Shown: piece after piece, positions 15,001 through 20,982 of the stretch | How the letters are laid out: each line of letters begins with the position of its first letter | Position numbering within the stretch: position 1 is the first letter of the stretch | Origin: Rosistilla ulvae | GTDB lineage: Bacteria > Planctomycetota > Planctomycetia > Pirellulales > Pirellulaceae | DNA: 64,000 bases | Direction of reading: 5' to 3' | Assembly: GCF_007741475.1 (NCBI RefSeq) | Contig: NZ_CP036261.1 | Coordinates: forward strand, 3,907,798-3,971,797 | Notes under the pieces: generated by a model | What the model was told of the DNA's origin: nothing | Database searches by the model: none | Seen by the model: only the letters and a program-made list of their open reading frames with translations | Program-made: the position numbers and the translations under genes

Positions 15001-15124
15001 GTGTAGCGGCCAACAACAAACGGCTTTCGAGGCACTCAAAATTCGCTCGTCTTCGGTACAGTTTGTCGATTAACTTTGGCTTGCGACGGGAGCGTTTGGG
15101 TGATCGACGGGGCTTACTCTTCAT
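1..15124 (-). CDS. Giant LEPR-XLL cell-surface protein with RTX-like repeats (C-terminus beyond window)
   Basis: One reading frame stays open on the minus strand from an ATG at 15122-15124 to the left edge, giving over 5,040 residues with no stop seen in the parts I translated. The N-terminus is basic, and residues about 27-40 carry the planctomycete LEPR-XLL-like motif (FECLESRLLLAA), a signature of giant secreted planctomycete proteins. After it come GNDxx/GGDGxD-type stretches, a long all-beta middle with LDxDxx-rich repeats (about 14500-9800), degenerate repeats of two families, a block of tandem nonapeptides (5710-6330), and further Calx-beta-like and Ca-binding segments to the edge, where it still reads IGGDDIIAAGNA. 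The acidic, Asp/Gly-rich composition suggests an extracellular, calcium-stabilised adhesin or surface-layer-like protein. Function is inferred; the family assignment rests on the N-terminal motif and repeats. Numerous plus-strand frames here are shadows. Confidence 0.9.
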   Translation of the reverse strand, partial: MKSKPRRSPKRSRRKPKLIDKLYRRRANFECLESRLLLAATPDLISASEVNFVGTAGTDAVYLRIDAGKLEFSSDGIAWNNDLSPSAGIQSMTISSASEIAVNLGNGDDRLHLDSSLNALPVGASLTFNAGGNNDTLFAEVTGNDDFQLSANQLIAGAATFTFNSVENAELTGSNGTNSFELSGWNGSATLKGAAGNDQYQLDSASSSVSIVDTDDGDAFAPTSGKSKLVTGLSDLVDAVDDLSETGPLGQDVPFLDSDTGQTIGGFLDLADILDVYVVDKIRSQSSGTKLHSLVKTLDVTDSSGPLTGDVSVTGTLLAGGGMNLDVTLDVSRVSPVELNVFAGELQSLLTLPDDTKLFGDLTTRVQWQFEIGVDAAGNYIGNFNTADMIVTATVDENLDFEARAGFLGVNAAGPLDLDMQITVDTNNLPSVDVTTLGQTIHTASDDLTMSLDVTPLVGITGVGSASLQYVNARAYDSTIEPSITKTNFDDIEPFYNTDAGTLRTLLVDDFHSLLQIFGPAALAVPVPYTGAMFADVFDLADLYDQQIVDKLPLIPDVGANFSTIQQLTALTAPVLSGVNYSDQSIHFVLGISETLPDSQYDLMVSDFGSFTGIENANKLNVASPAVAMSFPFEMDLTTVGTPLDAAALVTSLNGGEGVNTVGSISGTSSGPVIDSAETAVDESTVMLFDVDAEFGGTDALVGRVIEITSGTGAGQSRTIVANSLDTITVDSPWDVIPDATSAYAVAAADMQVQLSSGTSFTVDLDFDPNTATVASLVAKIFDAAETAGVSTPRTVGVAGDWELDVQVETDGLVLKDRTTSGSSILGTVAAEIIVDSGSDPDPADNNTLTGSGFIAGALVGRTVELLDGPGGNVVDSRQIIGNSNTVLTLNGPWDDAVSVGTHFRIPTTFILAALNGSSTVTDLGLSGAGAQLPFRTTTGINVAGGMPVSLSGDASSDITITLGGSTGSFGVNLDGASTGQEIVDRIRAAIPTSLKAAASGDPAKFEVILADSGAIYLVDRAAAGTRSSFQVSGVAAGDLFAKPAEMLDADLNDDPVADERVIVMTAPAKTISGDPLHGDTPVKHFYLAENAGSLPHVSTSLSVNAAAATGTAQWGALGVAFQGGTVTTLTPFTAAITIDPRDPEPSPTGTPLPLPASLSSIKQLLSDPNFLIAGRAAVVAGQAQLDLDVVPDPSVVITNSVGAGAAEIQTTIDFSTDTSTGSNQISVVSADPTFQNVTANDTKTLLEAVQELTIDDLMSALRDARDYLLELQSQSELAENLPGLPISIGELFDFGTKFQLQIDKLAEADPQTLQELASQLDTLLDDVIPLTAAMSFDAAAQDLKLALRLDLDAILNAPYPLNLNISDLGTDLSTLGLSTVGSIVDVTSASPLDVTADGTIKLDVGIDLSNASVPAPFLYGDSAANSGTGASFSISAKNENLSFPVLFGSMQVDVASGSFVLDTDGFGVATAGAEYSVGLINDAILGTTAHAKAAALPSRTSVSIAGEADSQFTLEFPNSVIPASAPTAIFPVINVNVGDLNAPASPSTSSVTTNLVGGAGNWPRFGSLAQNFSLSDSMNGFKLGFSELFTKLDESLDTSLFGLEIPMVGTQLAEASDFLLQIRDTVTDNLGLLSDVLTPDSIRQSLFDALGPGGLGWLQDSDDADSAINIEDVQTTFEKTTPSGGRELVVGVEYDLDLMMPPELLDFPVALDLLLPGLGLDIDALAQVMIGFHLPLKVGISTADGVYIDVNLAKDLDVSLDVSLPSSIVSMAGDPQLTFTSATVLNPEPTLFRDRGSWILDGFKVGQIIKVADSDDDSQVFNEGEYVIKSIDTAGTTLTLFANQLDAAEIRSQGPLEDFHVTVSKVSMTGGSNLTFTSPRTISRDTGTWFDDGFRIGDHVQFSGTANNNTIYTIAALAADGKTIQVEQTVASESNVANVFASIGTLNYASSGAPTSSGNQSSEADPIGYFHGFDATMGILPYRVWDATPGESELTGTFQFDLLDPNVIGGKERLSVNDLRGINTRQKAPPGGFAAAPLSNLMTITTDPNDPVDLRDIILNIETALPPGSAFAPYRSELTISNWNFYVNNSLLTENNRTEGEIHFDDVQFEFVSFMRDFVGPGLQRLDVAFEAFEPITNFLESEAFPILSLLFGRSNYISAAGTFGGEAEVGDYLGASVAIKQLVHGGTPFERDALIEFFSDIFNSNPWDDVAVLPIDQLIGSAWIDVGGFTVDFEKARDTAQTKPIAPVSDAANVVAPANESLEEYYARRGWDDTPTRLFGDIDDKPLALTGASTLTFEAGTSRIGRASNGAKTELEVLFLPSNWSEGQIVRASGSWLADGFQEQMYLTFDAQLPPGGAASAYDGQAFRIIEATATHLTVEWGDAAGLTTAPTVEFGTFSGNFATWKTDGFEVGQTIEVKGTDENDGTATVTAVTAAYITITKTGGVVDETIDSRNGVSITAANPDGTKGSIFGQIMALARDPQQASLAGAAANSFIVTQLLPGRNAIDGVLSGAGLALTTKIDPIDFPMLKDERNAFGVLLGDTTFYGAEVKATGDILPEERVLIPDGFGNLDFLLDGYNLVEVQLAEHDSMLMNYGTPELYVALYQDFPLSKEKFFCEVPGLGFTCDAIPLTEIAPTPFISINFEARADFAIGWDATGLGLFGKTGNPHDLVEGFYFDDSEGIAPTPSLLVNDDRSGDERTNFGNFSYSTGLGAASTSNANSLLNDEPQARVLGGIGGGVYIGYSKFGLNFKLGTELTFLVGWDWNLHDPDNSDSLYRVRASEFDTLTGFGTDAGHVAADAYDEGFRFEVRWDLFTKLKVFVTIVDLRINIITVGRTLPVDIPTFIEPNLGSLDGASLLTLGFLPTDNVLYVGAYGEYNHDTDRQDIVVSGQNYHKIFRNVASISGVAGAGDDIVIVSQDVLLPTSLSGGLGNDILIAGGGRSLLYGNEGNDYLKGGPVDDILRGGDGDDTIFGGDGNDTISGGIGRDIIRGWRDDDDIDGGDDNDAIDGGTGADTITGGWGDDIILGGLGRDTIYGGDGRDTIEGGRDADTIYGDGSTTAIDLVLHGDVIYGGLGNDTIDGGSGPDRIFGQQHNDRLLGGVGNDLLDGGGASDRMFGGDNDDLLQSRDGNDILNGEAGDDTFHVNFQGGKANSLIQVLESGPASDTDVFVAFGTLYDDHFLLRASADGSNAFVAMLNDPDHDITDLDYDPAVERINYLGVERILINGSLGDDHFAVDDTAAEITINGEAGDDTFQIGQLFRSERNEQDANVSVGDVFATIETTRGFLSNGISKPLTVNGGLGSDRFIVFHNRAVLSLNGDEGDDNFEVRAFALAGSQEPQRERTDISGGAGADLVQYAVNAPVNINGGDGFDTLIVIGTEFGDDFVVTDGGVFGGGLTINFTNIESLRVDGAEGNDRFFVESTGETFLTELFGGLGEDTFNMSGDTPPVVSNDLKGHSGIIANDVTYSDDVRYKELTIYGVSANVADNDEPFVVIRESNGSTIITEDSTSNFLDYYDVVLSRAPMPGFDVFVKALAPLLTPDQREMGALAFRLRGPAGSDEKADGSALTLRFTAENWYIPQRVEILADSEVQTDTGQLFTRPEIKQAVPYDGSFTYDDSAFEGVRSAVINHLVTSVVATLEGKPVGLVGSPTFTIDTDRRFFEFLGEDVTVTLDDGRIQTRRIIDATLVDGRMKLTVDRAWLAGTGVPNTTSNFSIDLDGTLLSGNPAIDATNPTFTITNPIAGNAALSSPDDLLGRQVTIIDGLGIGQSRFITGVTGSVGDANLTLTLDRGWLLSDMPDTDSSYQIRIDDAIVGRVTAIDESPTALPADKNFLPTLDNRTTFSDIDTNFRLTSNGVEGLRGAVLQIIGGPGAGQERLILGTVDDNTLILNGSWRTNPVAGETLYRITRYDGLPTASVSVEIKDNDKAGLIVDETRGYQNGDVADSDTVTAVIEGGDGDHLGEQDVVRVRLTRAPVGVVNVKLVYEGAQLELQNLDGTPISNNELTFGANWSEFQDVRVVAEADGLREGFHTSQIDFVISDLAGGGISTASDADRTLATTDQFIISSDAPVEFVGLIQQPIAISNVTYNSQTLSIYDPINAPKAGSSGAPVYEIVSNKIVFRANGEYTTVVGNGLSVSYTYTDPGFAGAFTRPIVAKINDVDAPTVLVRETGGSTDVIEVTKVDGPTKPNEIPESFHTGDSPFEDLFEVVLTAMPDNGVGGGSVQILVTPDITKTTRTGGIRTDDIQVELFDYDLVLGPRMVSDGNGNFYVTFTQSNWDVPVRIGVRAKDDAVVDGGDTKVFADGPNTLSQILGPVVVDGAGGEGSLVGISPPVTLPNETNVKESTGNVDTVAGTSVQFTLDAAQKTELGLQTDLSDIGELVGKTIEITGVTTGDPNDPVVGQFRLISAATRLDNVVTLTTNEAFDVSDDDLIRSYAITSESLNFFVNEAELVDFMFIHDEDSPADSDGFLTANRLWGLNMGPDVTIGNRLRAGGITYGNLEVLQIDLGSGNNNFQVLGTHTRPEDLETPEVEFFQTWTFLNTGNDIVWNGVQGDTITVDVDAADQIVTSGNVSSSTNATQSSFATLRDASGSFGTTDSLVGYKLLINPGTGTEQVRTILGNNDDTLTLDGVWEKLPDTSDTYAIKKLADGSLAINAQDGNDIADASGSTLGVVVFGGLGNDTITGGSGDDILFGDQGRVDFFSEEDLNGNYSIVTRLGTAPAPITGTVDGDFNISQNLRDSQADFPEADGFDSGLVGLFVDINNGTGFLQQPRLITANTDKSLTISPNFTETLDATSAYRISTYPEDQTDGVRREANLILTVNDGEGGNDAIIGGLGGDQILGGAGNDDIDGQDGDDVILGDNGSIDRTSVPAVGAAGFKSLIAQVRTKSPAIGGSDRISGGNDNDIILAGTGTDYVNFSRDANPLTPESGNDLIVGDNGMAEFDIASGESILVRIETNAANRGDQDFITAGAGEKIIFGGAGGDELLAGSDNEPDIVVGDEGVAIFDDVTGIVSIVSTATPAIGGDDIIAAGNAL
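3395..4125 (-). repeat. Three copies of a degenerate ~50-residue module (family A) in the giant protein
   Basis: Three consecutive copies share the pattern LxGxxVxIxxGxGxGQxRxI, then a hydrophobic strand with LTLxxxW, then Y-x-I. Readable cores are IIGGPGAGQERLI (about 3500), IDGLGIGQSRFI (about 3830) and VTLDDGRIQTRRI (about 4100). Further copies occur near 700-860, 1180-1330, 1865-2010, 12405-12570 and 12895-13040. Confidence 0.6.
5710..6330 (-). repeat. RTX-type calcium-binding nonapeptide block inside the giant protein
   Basis: About 17 consecutive GGxGxDxI-type units are readable in the giant frame, for example GGDGNDTI, GGWGDDIILGG and GGLGRDTIYGG. This is the pattern of hemolysin-type Ca2+-binding repeats that fold into parallel beta-rolls outside the cell. 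Sparser GDDxF units continue to about 4700 and again between 1 and 1100. Confidence 0.85.
7785..9805 (-). repeat. Four dispersed copies of a second module (family B) in the giant protein
   Basis: Copies at about 9595-9805, 9340-9515, 7975-8250 and 7785-7950 share LTFTS-like lead, then GxWxxDGFxxGQxIxVxGT, an ND or D-rich turn, YxI and ITL. Readable cores are GSWILDGFKVGQIIKV, GTWFDDGFRIGDHVQFSG, GSWLADGFQEQMYLTF and ATWKTDGFEVGQTIEVKG. The intervening sequence is unique. Confidence 0.6.
12405..13040 (-). repeat. Two further copies of module family A in the giant protein
   Basis: The copy at about 12895-13040 reads LVGRVIEITSGTGAGQSR followed by TITVDSPWD and SAYAV; the copy at about 12405-12570 reads LVGRTVELLDGPGG followed by SRQIIG and LTLNGPWDD. 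They match the copies at 3395-4125 in order of strands and in the conserved GQ/SR and W positions. Confidence 0.55.
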
Positions 15125-15204
15125 GTCGCTATTGCCTGATGTTGTCGCAGCTTCGTTGGCGGGTCGAACGTTCCGCGAATGGTCTATTCTCGGTGTTCAA
15201 TGTT

Positions 15205-15227
15205 GTCGATGATCATAAATCATCGAC
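15205..15227. promoter_or_regulatory. Perfect 9-bp inverted repeat upstream of the giant gene
   Basis: GTCGATGAT and ATCATCGAC are separated by a 5-base loop, about 80 bases upstream of the giant gene's ATG and downstream of the porin stop. No T-run follows on the minus strand, so it is not a typical intrinsic terminator; an operator or a 5' UTR hairpin is possible. Confidence 0.3.
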
Positions 15228-15356
15228 GGATGTTTTTGGCGATTCTGAACGGGATATCTAACGATTTTGCGAACAAATTGCGGCTCTTTGCGCTCCGGCC
15301 AGCTTTCCGTTCCAGTGTGCCCTAGCCACTCGCGGCATTATGCATGCCATCGGCAC

Positions 15357-16475
15357 CTAGTAAAGGAATGCAAATCTGGCAAACACGCCGTCCAGCAGCA
15401 GATTCATCGAATTGGGAGAATATGCGCCTTCGTGAGCGCTGTCAACGAACATCGATCGGTCGGACACGTCGAACCAATTTGTTAGTTCATATCCGCACGC
15501 TAGTTCGATGTGATCACAACGCCAAGAGATTCCCGCGGCCGCTTCGATTGCAGGTAAGGCTTGTTCATACCGATCCGTTACGTCGACAATCGTGTCGGCA
15601 CCATTCAGATTTGTTTCCAGGAGATGATTTTCAAACTTCCCGTAAGCAATCGTTCCAGCACCGCGAGCGAACAAACTCACACCATACGATAGACGCCACT
15701 GCGCCAACGCACCCAATCGAACTCCAAAACCGTCAACGCTTCCTCTGTTGAACACTTGTGCATTGGTGAAATCGTCGCCATCGTAATCTATTCGCAAATC
15801 TTGATCGATCGACGCCCATCGCAAGCCACCCAAAAACTGAATTGCCGCCACGCGATTTATCAAAAACCAGCGACTCAGTTCAAGGTCGAAGACATCGTAA
15901 TCGAGATTAGCAAATGCGCTGGCGGTGCGCGCCTCTTCATTCTCGTTGGGATGACTGCGAGTCGCCCACATATTCCCGCCTCCCGGCGCTGCCGCGGAAC
16001 TTGCGGCATCGATGCCGAAGTGGGTGTATCGAAATCCGATCTCCCATCCAACTGCGGTCGTGTAGTGCAGCCCCGCACGAATCCCCGAATCGCTTCCAAA
16101 CGAGACATTGTGGACGTCGCCAGCACCTACAGCTCGCGTGCTATCGTCGGTTGTTATCGCGTAATCGAGTCCGCGGCGCCGAACGGTCCAGTTCAAGTAA
16201 TCAACGCTCGCATTCCAACCGGTCCGCGACAACGAACTGCTTGGGACACGAGGGCGTTTTGGTTGGTAGCGAACCGAACTTTCCGCTTCCTCCGCCGCCA
16301 GTCGCTGGCTCAGGCTTTCGACCTTCTGATCAAGTTGTTCCACGCGCTGCAGATGCTGCTGCCAAAGTCCGCCGTCTTCGACACCAAGAATGCCTGCCTC
16401 GAACGGCTGCCCTGAATCGGCGTTGCAGAAGCTAACAGAAACCAACCCTAGACAAATGCTTGCCCAAACCTTCAT
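15357..16475 (-). CDS. Lpg1974-type outer-membrane beta-barrel protein
   Basis: 372 residues. The first 20 form a signal peptide (MKVWASICLGLVSVSFCNADS), followed by a short coiled coil (WQQHLQRVEQLDQKVESL, about residues 38-58). From residue 75 on the protein is amphipathic beta strands rich in aromatic residues (for example WNASVDYLNW, WEIGFRYTHFG, LFARGAGTIAYGKFE) and ends in a terminal aromatic (FARFAFLY), as expected for a barrel inserted by the BAM machinery. The arrangement matches the Legionella major outer-membrane protein/Lpg1974 family common in planctomycetes. It lies just upstream of, and in the same direction as, the giant surface protein. The substrate is unknown; family assignment is from overall pattern. 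Confidence 0.75.
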   Translation of the reverse strand: MKVWASICLGLVSVSFCNADSGQPFEAGILGVEDGGLWQQHLQRVEQLDQKVESLSQRLAAEEAESSVRYQPKRPRVPSSSLSRTGWNASVDYLNWTVRRRGLDYAITTDDSTRAVGAGDVHNVSFGSDSGIRAGLHYTTAVGWEIGFRYTHFGIDAASSAAAPGGGNMWATRSHPNENEEARTASAFANLDYDVFDLELSRWFLINRVAAIQFLGGLRWASIDQDLRIDYDGDDFTNAQVFNRGSVDGFGVRLGALAQWRLSYGVSLFARGAGTIAYGKFENHLLETNLNGADTIVDVTDRYEQALPAIEAAAGISWRCDHIELACGYELTNWFDVSDRSMFVDSAHEGAYSPNSMNLLLDGVFARFAFLY

Positions 16476-17293
16476 CTCGAACCTCCGTGCCCCGTCAACT
16501 ATCTAGCGCGTTGCTCTCGTAGCTGCCATCCGAAGGGACGTTGTTACTGGAGCAATCAATACATGTGTGTTTGATTCACGCGCGAAAAATGAACCGCCCA
16601 ATCAATCGTTTCCGATCGGTAGAGCATCGATACCGCGATAGCTCCCTTTCGAATCGGGCTTTGACTGGCAAGAACCGACCGACATTCTGCTATCGCGATA
16701 TTCCTCGTATCGCGTGACTGGAACGTTGGCGTGTACCTAAATTGGGTGAATCGCACCGTAACCGTCGTCTCACCGACCAATTGAGTAACCAATTCGTTGC
16801 AACCTGACGCCCTAGATTCGGTTCCATCCGTTTAGATGACCGTTCTGTTCTGCTCGTTGTCTAGTGTGAACGAGCAACCTACCACTCAACAACGAGCGCG
16901 CACCGGTCTGCGTGAAGAGAAGATTTGAGCCCGTGACTGGGAGATTCACCAGATCTCGTCGCCCGTTTGTTTTTCGATCCGAAGATCGACGAAGAATAGA
17001 GAGGAAGCAGCCGGTGCAAAGGTTTACTAAGTCTCTACTTTCATAGGCAATTGAGCAACAGCCGTGATATCCATGCCGACGCCTTGAAGCCTGACGGCTC
17101 GCATTGGTAATTACGCCATCGACGCACTCGATGCGCAACGGGGCGACGCAAGGGAGACGTTGGAAAACATCACCCTACGACAACAGCGTTCACCAACGCT
17201 CCCCAAGGGCCCGCCCAGAGAGCGGACTCAGGGGGCACTTTCGATCGGCCGCCGTTGGCGTTTCTACATCGAGAGTCATCGACGAAGGCTTAT
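16476..17293. other. Intergenic region without a recognisable gene
   Basis: This stretch lies between the porin gene start and the thrS stop. Open frames in it are short and unlike proteins. A small hairpin (GCTCGTT...AACGAGC) is visible near 16855-16875. I see no tRNA or conserved RNA. Confidence 0.5.
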
Positions 17294-19483
17294 CTAGCCT
17301 TCGAAGCGTTCGGCTCCGTCGTCTTCGATTTGCGTGAAGTTGCTTTTGACGACTTGTCGCACCTTCCGCTCGCGGACCTCTTGTTGCAGTCGCGCGATCG
17401 CTTCGGCAATGGGCATCGCCCCCAGATCGCCATCGATGCGATCGCGGAGGGCGACGTGTCCGGCTTCGGCTTCCTGCGGCCCAACGACGGCCATGTAAGG
17501 AACCAGTTCCAGTTGGGCGTCGCGGATCTTTGCTTGGACCTTGCTGTTCTTCAGATCGACAGTCGTCTTCAAACCGGCTTCTTCCATCTGCTTGGCTACC
17601 GCGATCGCGTATTCGGTCGACTTCTCGCTGAGCGGTAAGATGCGGACCTGTTCGGGAGCCAGCCACAATGGGAAGGCGCCGGCGAAATGTTCGATCAACA
17701 TCCCAACAAAACGTTCCAGCGAACCGAATGGCGCCCGGTGGATCATCACAGGGCGGTGAGCCGCGTTGTCGGCACCGACGTATTCCAGCTTGAATCGTTC
17801 GGGGAGGTTGTAGTCGAGTTGAACCGTTCCCAATTGCCACGAACGCCCGATGCAGTCGCGGACCATAAAGTCGGCTTTGGGACCGTAGAAGGCTGCTTCG
17901 CCTGGCTGTTCGCCATACGAAAGCCCCGAATCTTGAAGCACTCCGCGGAGTGCCGATTCGGCGCGGTCCCAGTTCTCTTGCGAGCCGACGTATTTGTCGC
18001 TGTTTGGATCACGCAGCGACAACTGGACTTGGTAATCATCCAGGCCAACGCTCTCGAGGACAAACTTGGTCAGTTCGATCGTCGCGCGGAACTCTTCTTC
18101 GACCTGGTCGCCGGTGCAGAAGATGTGCGCATCGTCTTGGGTCAACCCGCGGACGCGCAACATGCCGTTGAGTTCGCCGGTTTGTTCGTGACGGTAGACG
18201 GTTCCAAATTCGAACAATCGCAACGGCAGTTGGCGGTAGCTGCGCTGTTGAGCTTTGAAGATGTGGGCGTGGTGCGGGCAATTCATCGGCTTGACCAAAT
18301 ACCGCTCGTTTGCGGTCTGCCAACCGTGAATCCAACTCTTCTTATCGTCTGCCGATGCCGAGGGTTTGTAGCCGTCGAAGTTGACACCCAAGACCTCCGC
18401 AGCGGCGATCAGCTTGTCTTCATCGTCTTTGGAGATCGATCCCGATTCCAGACGCTGGGTCATCGCGTCCAGCAAACTGCCCGCTTCGGAAGCATACAGC
18501 GGCGGGAACTGCGAATCACGGTAGTAAGGGAAGTGACCGCTGGTTTCGTACAGTTCGACGCGTCCCAAGTGTGGGCTGTAGACAGGATCGTATCCGCGTC
18601 CTAACAATTCCTTTCGCAGGAAGTCCTCCAGCGTCACGCGGACGCGAGCCCCCTTGGGCAACCACAGGCAGAGTCCCGAACCAACTTCCGGGTTGAGGGC
18701 AAACAGGCCATGTTTTTTGCCAAGCACGCGATGGTCGCGGCGGCGAGCTTCTTCCAATTGCTCCAGGTAAGCCGCCAATTCCTTCTTGTCGAAGAACGCG
18801 GTGCCGTACAGACGTTGCAGCTGCCGCCCGGAAGAATCGCCTTTCCAATAGGCTCCCGCGACGCTCAGCAGCTTGATCGCTTTGATCTTGCCGGCGTTGG
18901 GGATGTGGGGGCCGCGGCAGAGGTCGACAAATTCGCCTTGGCGGTAGAAGCTGACCGATTCCTCGGCGCTCAGGCCGGTCTCGATATGTTCGACTTTAAG
19001 GTCTTGGTTAAGGTCGCGGCACAGATCGACAGCTTCATCGCGGGTCAGCATGAAGCGTTCGAACGGTTCGCCCTGTTTGATGATCGCCTTCATCTCCTTC
19101 TCGATCGCCGCGAAATCATCTTCGCTGATCTTATGTTCGAGATCGAAGTCGTAATAGAAGCCGCCCGAGGTGGTCGGGCCGAAGGCGAGCGAAACACCTT
19201 TGTACAGACGCATCACAGCGCGGGCCATGATGTGGGCACAGGAGTGGCGAAGAACATCCAGGGCGGTGCGATCGCGATTGGTCAGCAGCGTCAGCGGGAT
19301 CTCCGCTTCGTCGGACAATTCGCTCAACGGGCGAAAGGCATCGACGACTTTGCCGTTGATTTCGGCGGCGACGACGGCGCGAGCCAGCCCGTCGCTGATC
19401 CCCTTGGCGACATCCAATGCCGTAGTGTTTTCGGGGTGTTCTTGAACAGTTCCATCGGGCAGTTTGACACAAATATTCGCCAC
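17294..19483 (-). CDS. thrS: Threonyl-tRNA synthetase with an insertion in the catalytic core
   Basis: 729 residues. It charges tRNA-Thr in the cytoplasm. The order is a TGS domain (1-65), the editing domain with HSCAH (80-84) and DLCRGPH, the class II catalytic core with MNCPHH (zinc Cys402), YRHEQTGE, and [11 protein letters not shown], then an anticodon-binding domain (about 625-729). The start is GTG, supported by GGAGGAAA nine bases upstream. The usual length is about 640; the excess is explained by an extra block of about 65 residues (328-393) between [15 protein letters not shown] and [10 protein letters not shown], where most orthologues have only a short link. The block is helical and charged ([16 protein letters not shown]). 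Confidence 0.97.
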   Translation of the reverse strand: MANICVKLPDGTVQEHPENTTALDVAKGISDGLARAVVAAEINGKVVDAFRPLSELSDEAEIPLTLLTNRDRTALDVLRHSCAHIMARAVMRLYKGVSLAFGPTTSGGFYYDFDLEHKISEDDFAAIEKEMKAIIKQGEPFERFMLTRDEAVDLCRDLNQDLKVEHIETGLSAEESVSFYRQGEFVDLCRGPHIPNAGKIKAIKLLSVAGAYWKGDSSGRQLQRLYGTAFFDKKELAAYLEQLEEARRRDHRVLGKKHGLFALNPEVGSGLCLWLPKGARVRVTLEDFLRKELLGRGYDPVYSPHLGRVELYETSGHFPYYRDSQFPPLYASEAGSLLDAMTQRLESGSISKDDEDKLIAAAEVLGVNFDGYKPSASADDKKSWIHGWQTANERYLVKPMNCPHHAHIFKAQQRSYRQLPLRLFEFGTVYRHEQTGELNGMLRVRGLTQDDAHIFCTGDQVEEEFRATIELTKFVLESVGLDDYQVQLSLRDPNSDKYVGSQENWDRAESALRGVLQDSGLSYGEQPGEAAFYGPKADFMVRDCIGRSWQLGTVQLDYNLPERFKLEYVGADNAAHRPVMIHRAPFGSLERFVGMLIEHFAGAFPLWLAPEQVRILPLSEKSTEYAIAVAKQMEEAGLKTTVDLKNSKVQAKIRDAQLELVPYMAVVGPQEAEAGHVALRDRIDGDLGAMPIAEAIARLQQEVRERKVRQVVKSNFTQIEDDGAERFEG

Positions 19484-19762
19484 AACGCTTTCCTCCGCGC
19501 AGTTTCCCTAGATCGAATGACGCCGAAACAAAGGGCGTCGCTATCGGTAAAGTGTCCAGAACCGGCCGACCACGTCAAGCGACGTAGCCAAATCTTAGGA
19601 ATCGACCGATGCCGACCAAGGGGAATGATGGTCTTTCGCTAGGAAAGTTCGCGCCAAGCGGTTTTTCGATCCCCGGGAACACCCGGACGCCTACGCGCCG
19701 AGACGGGAAATTCGCAACGGACCGCCTGCTTCCACAGCCGTCCGCAGCGAGAAAACCGCGAT

Positions 19763-20974
19763 TTACAGGGCACTGCTACTTTTGATCACTGGCAATAACA
19801 ACGCCATCACGACAAACAGGACCACGCCGGCGAGGACCAGCAACATCACCGGTTCGAGCAGCCGGACAAACAGGTCTAAGCGGCGGAACGTCCGTTTTTC
19901 CAAGCCGTCAGCGATTTGGATCAATACGTTGTCCAGCGTGTTGGATTCCTCGGCGACGCGGATCATCTCCGTCACCGTGGCGGGAAAGTGACCGCTGGAG
20001 GCCAGCGGCGAGGAGAGCGTTTCGCCCGATTGAACACTTTCGGCTGCGTCGGCCACGGCGATTCCAAGCACGCGATTGCCCGCGGCGGCGCGGCTGATCT
20101 CCAGCGAACGCAAGATCGGCACGCCGTTGGTCAACAGCGTTCCCAAGACCCGGCAGAACCTTGCGACGGCGAGACTCAAGAGGATACCGCCGACGATCGG
20201 CAGTTTGATCTTCACTCGGTCGGCCCACATTTGGCCCGCTTCGGTCGCCAGTTGCATCTTCAAAAAGAAGCCTCCAGCGATCAGGCCGGCTAACAGAAAC
20301 AGACCGTACGATTGCAACAGTTCGCTGAACGCCAACAGCGTCGTCGTCGCCAACGGCAGCTGGCCTTTGGCTTCCAAGCGAGCGAACAGTTCGCCAAACT
20401 TGGGGACAAAGAAGACCAACAGGATCGTGACGACCACGGTGCCGACGACCGACAGGAAGATCGGATAAGCCAACGCGCTGGCGGTGCGTCCTTTGAGGTC
20501 TTCCTGCAGTTCGGTGAATTCGCCGACGCGGTCCAAGGCATCTTCCAAGAAGCCGCCTTCCATTCCGGCGCGGACCATGTTGATCCCCATCGAACTGAAG
20601 ACGCGCGGGTAACGCGCCAAAGCTTCGCCCAACGGTTCGCCATCCTCGACGCGGGTCTTGATATCTTGGAGGACTTCTTTGAGCGTGTTGTTCGATGCTT
20701 GTTCGGATAACAACGTCAACGACCGGATCATCGGTACGCCGCTGCGCAACAACGAACCCAGTTGCGCGTAGAAGATGGCCATCGTTTGACCGTTGACGCG
20801 GCCGTTGCCTCCCAGCAACTGCATCGCCGACTGTTCCTTGACCTCTTTGACGTCGACGGGGAACAGATTCTTGCCGGCCAATTGAGCGGAGACTTCACGC
20901 TCCGAAGCCGCGGTCAAGGTTCCGGTCACGCGTTGGCCATCCATCGACCGCGCGGTGTAAGCAAATTCAGCCAT
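19763..20974 (-). CDS. gspF: Type II secretion/type IV pilus inner-membrane platform protein (GspF/PilC)
   Basis: 403 residues with the two repeated GspF domains: the N-terminal FAYTAR...G motif, FYAQLGSLLRSGVP (about 80-95) and a second LARFCRVLGTLLTNGVPIL (about 275-295), plus three strongly hydrophobic segments (about 165-190, 215-235, 375-400). It sits in the inner membrane and couples the ATPase to pseudopilin assembly. Its ATG lies eight bases after the GspE stop, so the two are translated from one message. Confidence 0.93.
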   Translation of the reverse strand: MAEFAYTARSMDGQRVTGTLTAASEREVSAQLAGKNLFPVDVKEVKEQSAMQLLGGNGRVNGQTMAIFYAQLGSLLRSGVPMIRSLTLLSEQASNNTLKEVLQDIKTRVEDGEPLGEALARYPRVFSSMGINMVRAGMEGGFLEDALDRVGEFTELQEDLKGRTASALAYPIFLSVVGTVVVTILLVFFVPKFGELFARLEAKGQLPLATTTLLAFSELLQSYGLFLLAGLIAGGFFLKMQLATEAGQMWADRVKIKLPIVGGILLSLAVARFCRVLGTLLTNGVPILRSLEISRAAAGNRVLGIAVADAAESVQSGETLSSPLASSGHFPATVTEMIRVAEESNTLDNVLIQIADGLEKRTFRRLDLFVRLLEPVMLLVLAGVVLFVVMALLLPVIKSSSAL

Positions 20975-20982
20975 AGGTTCGG

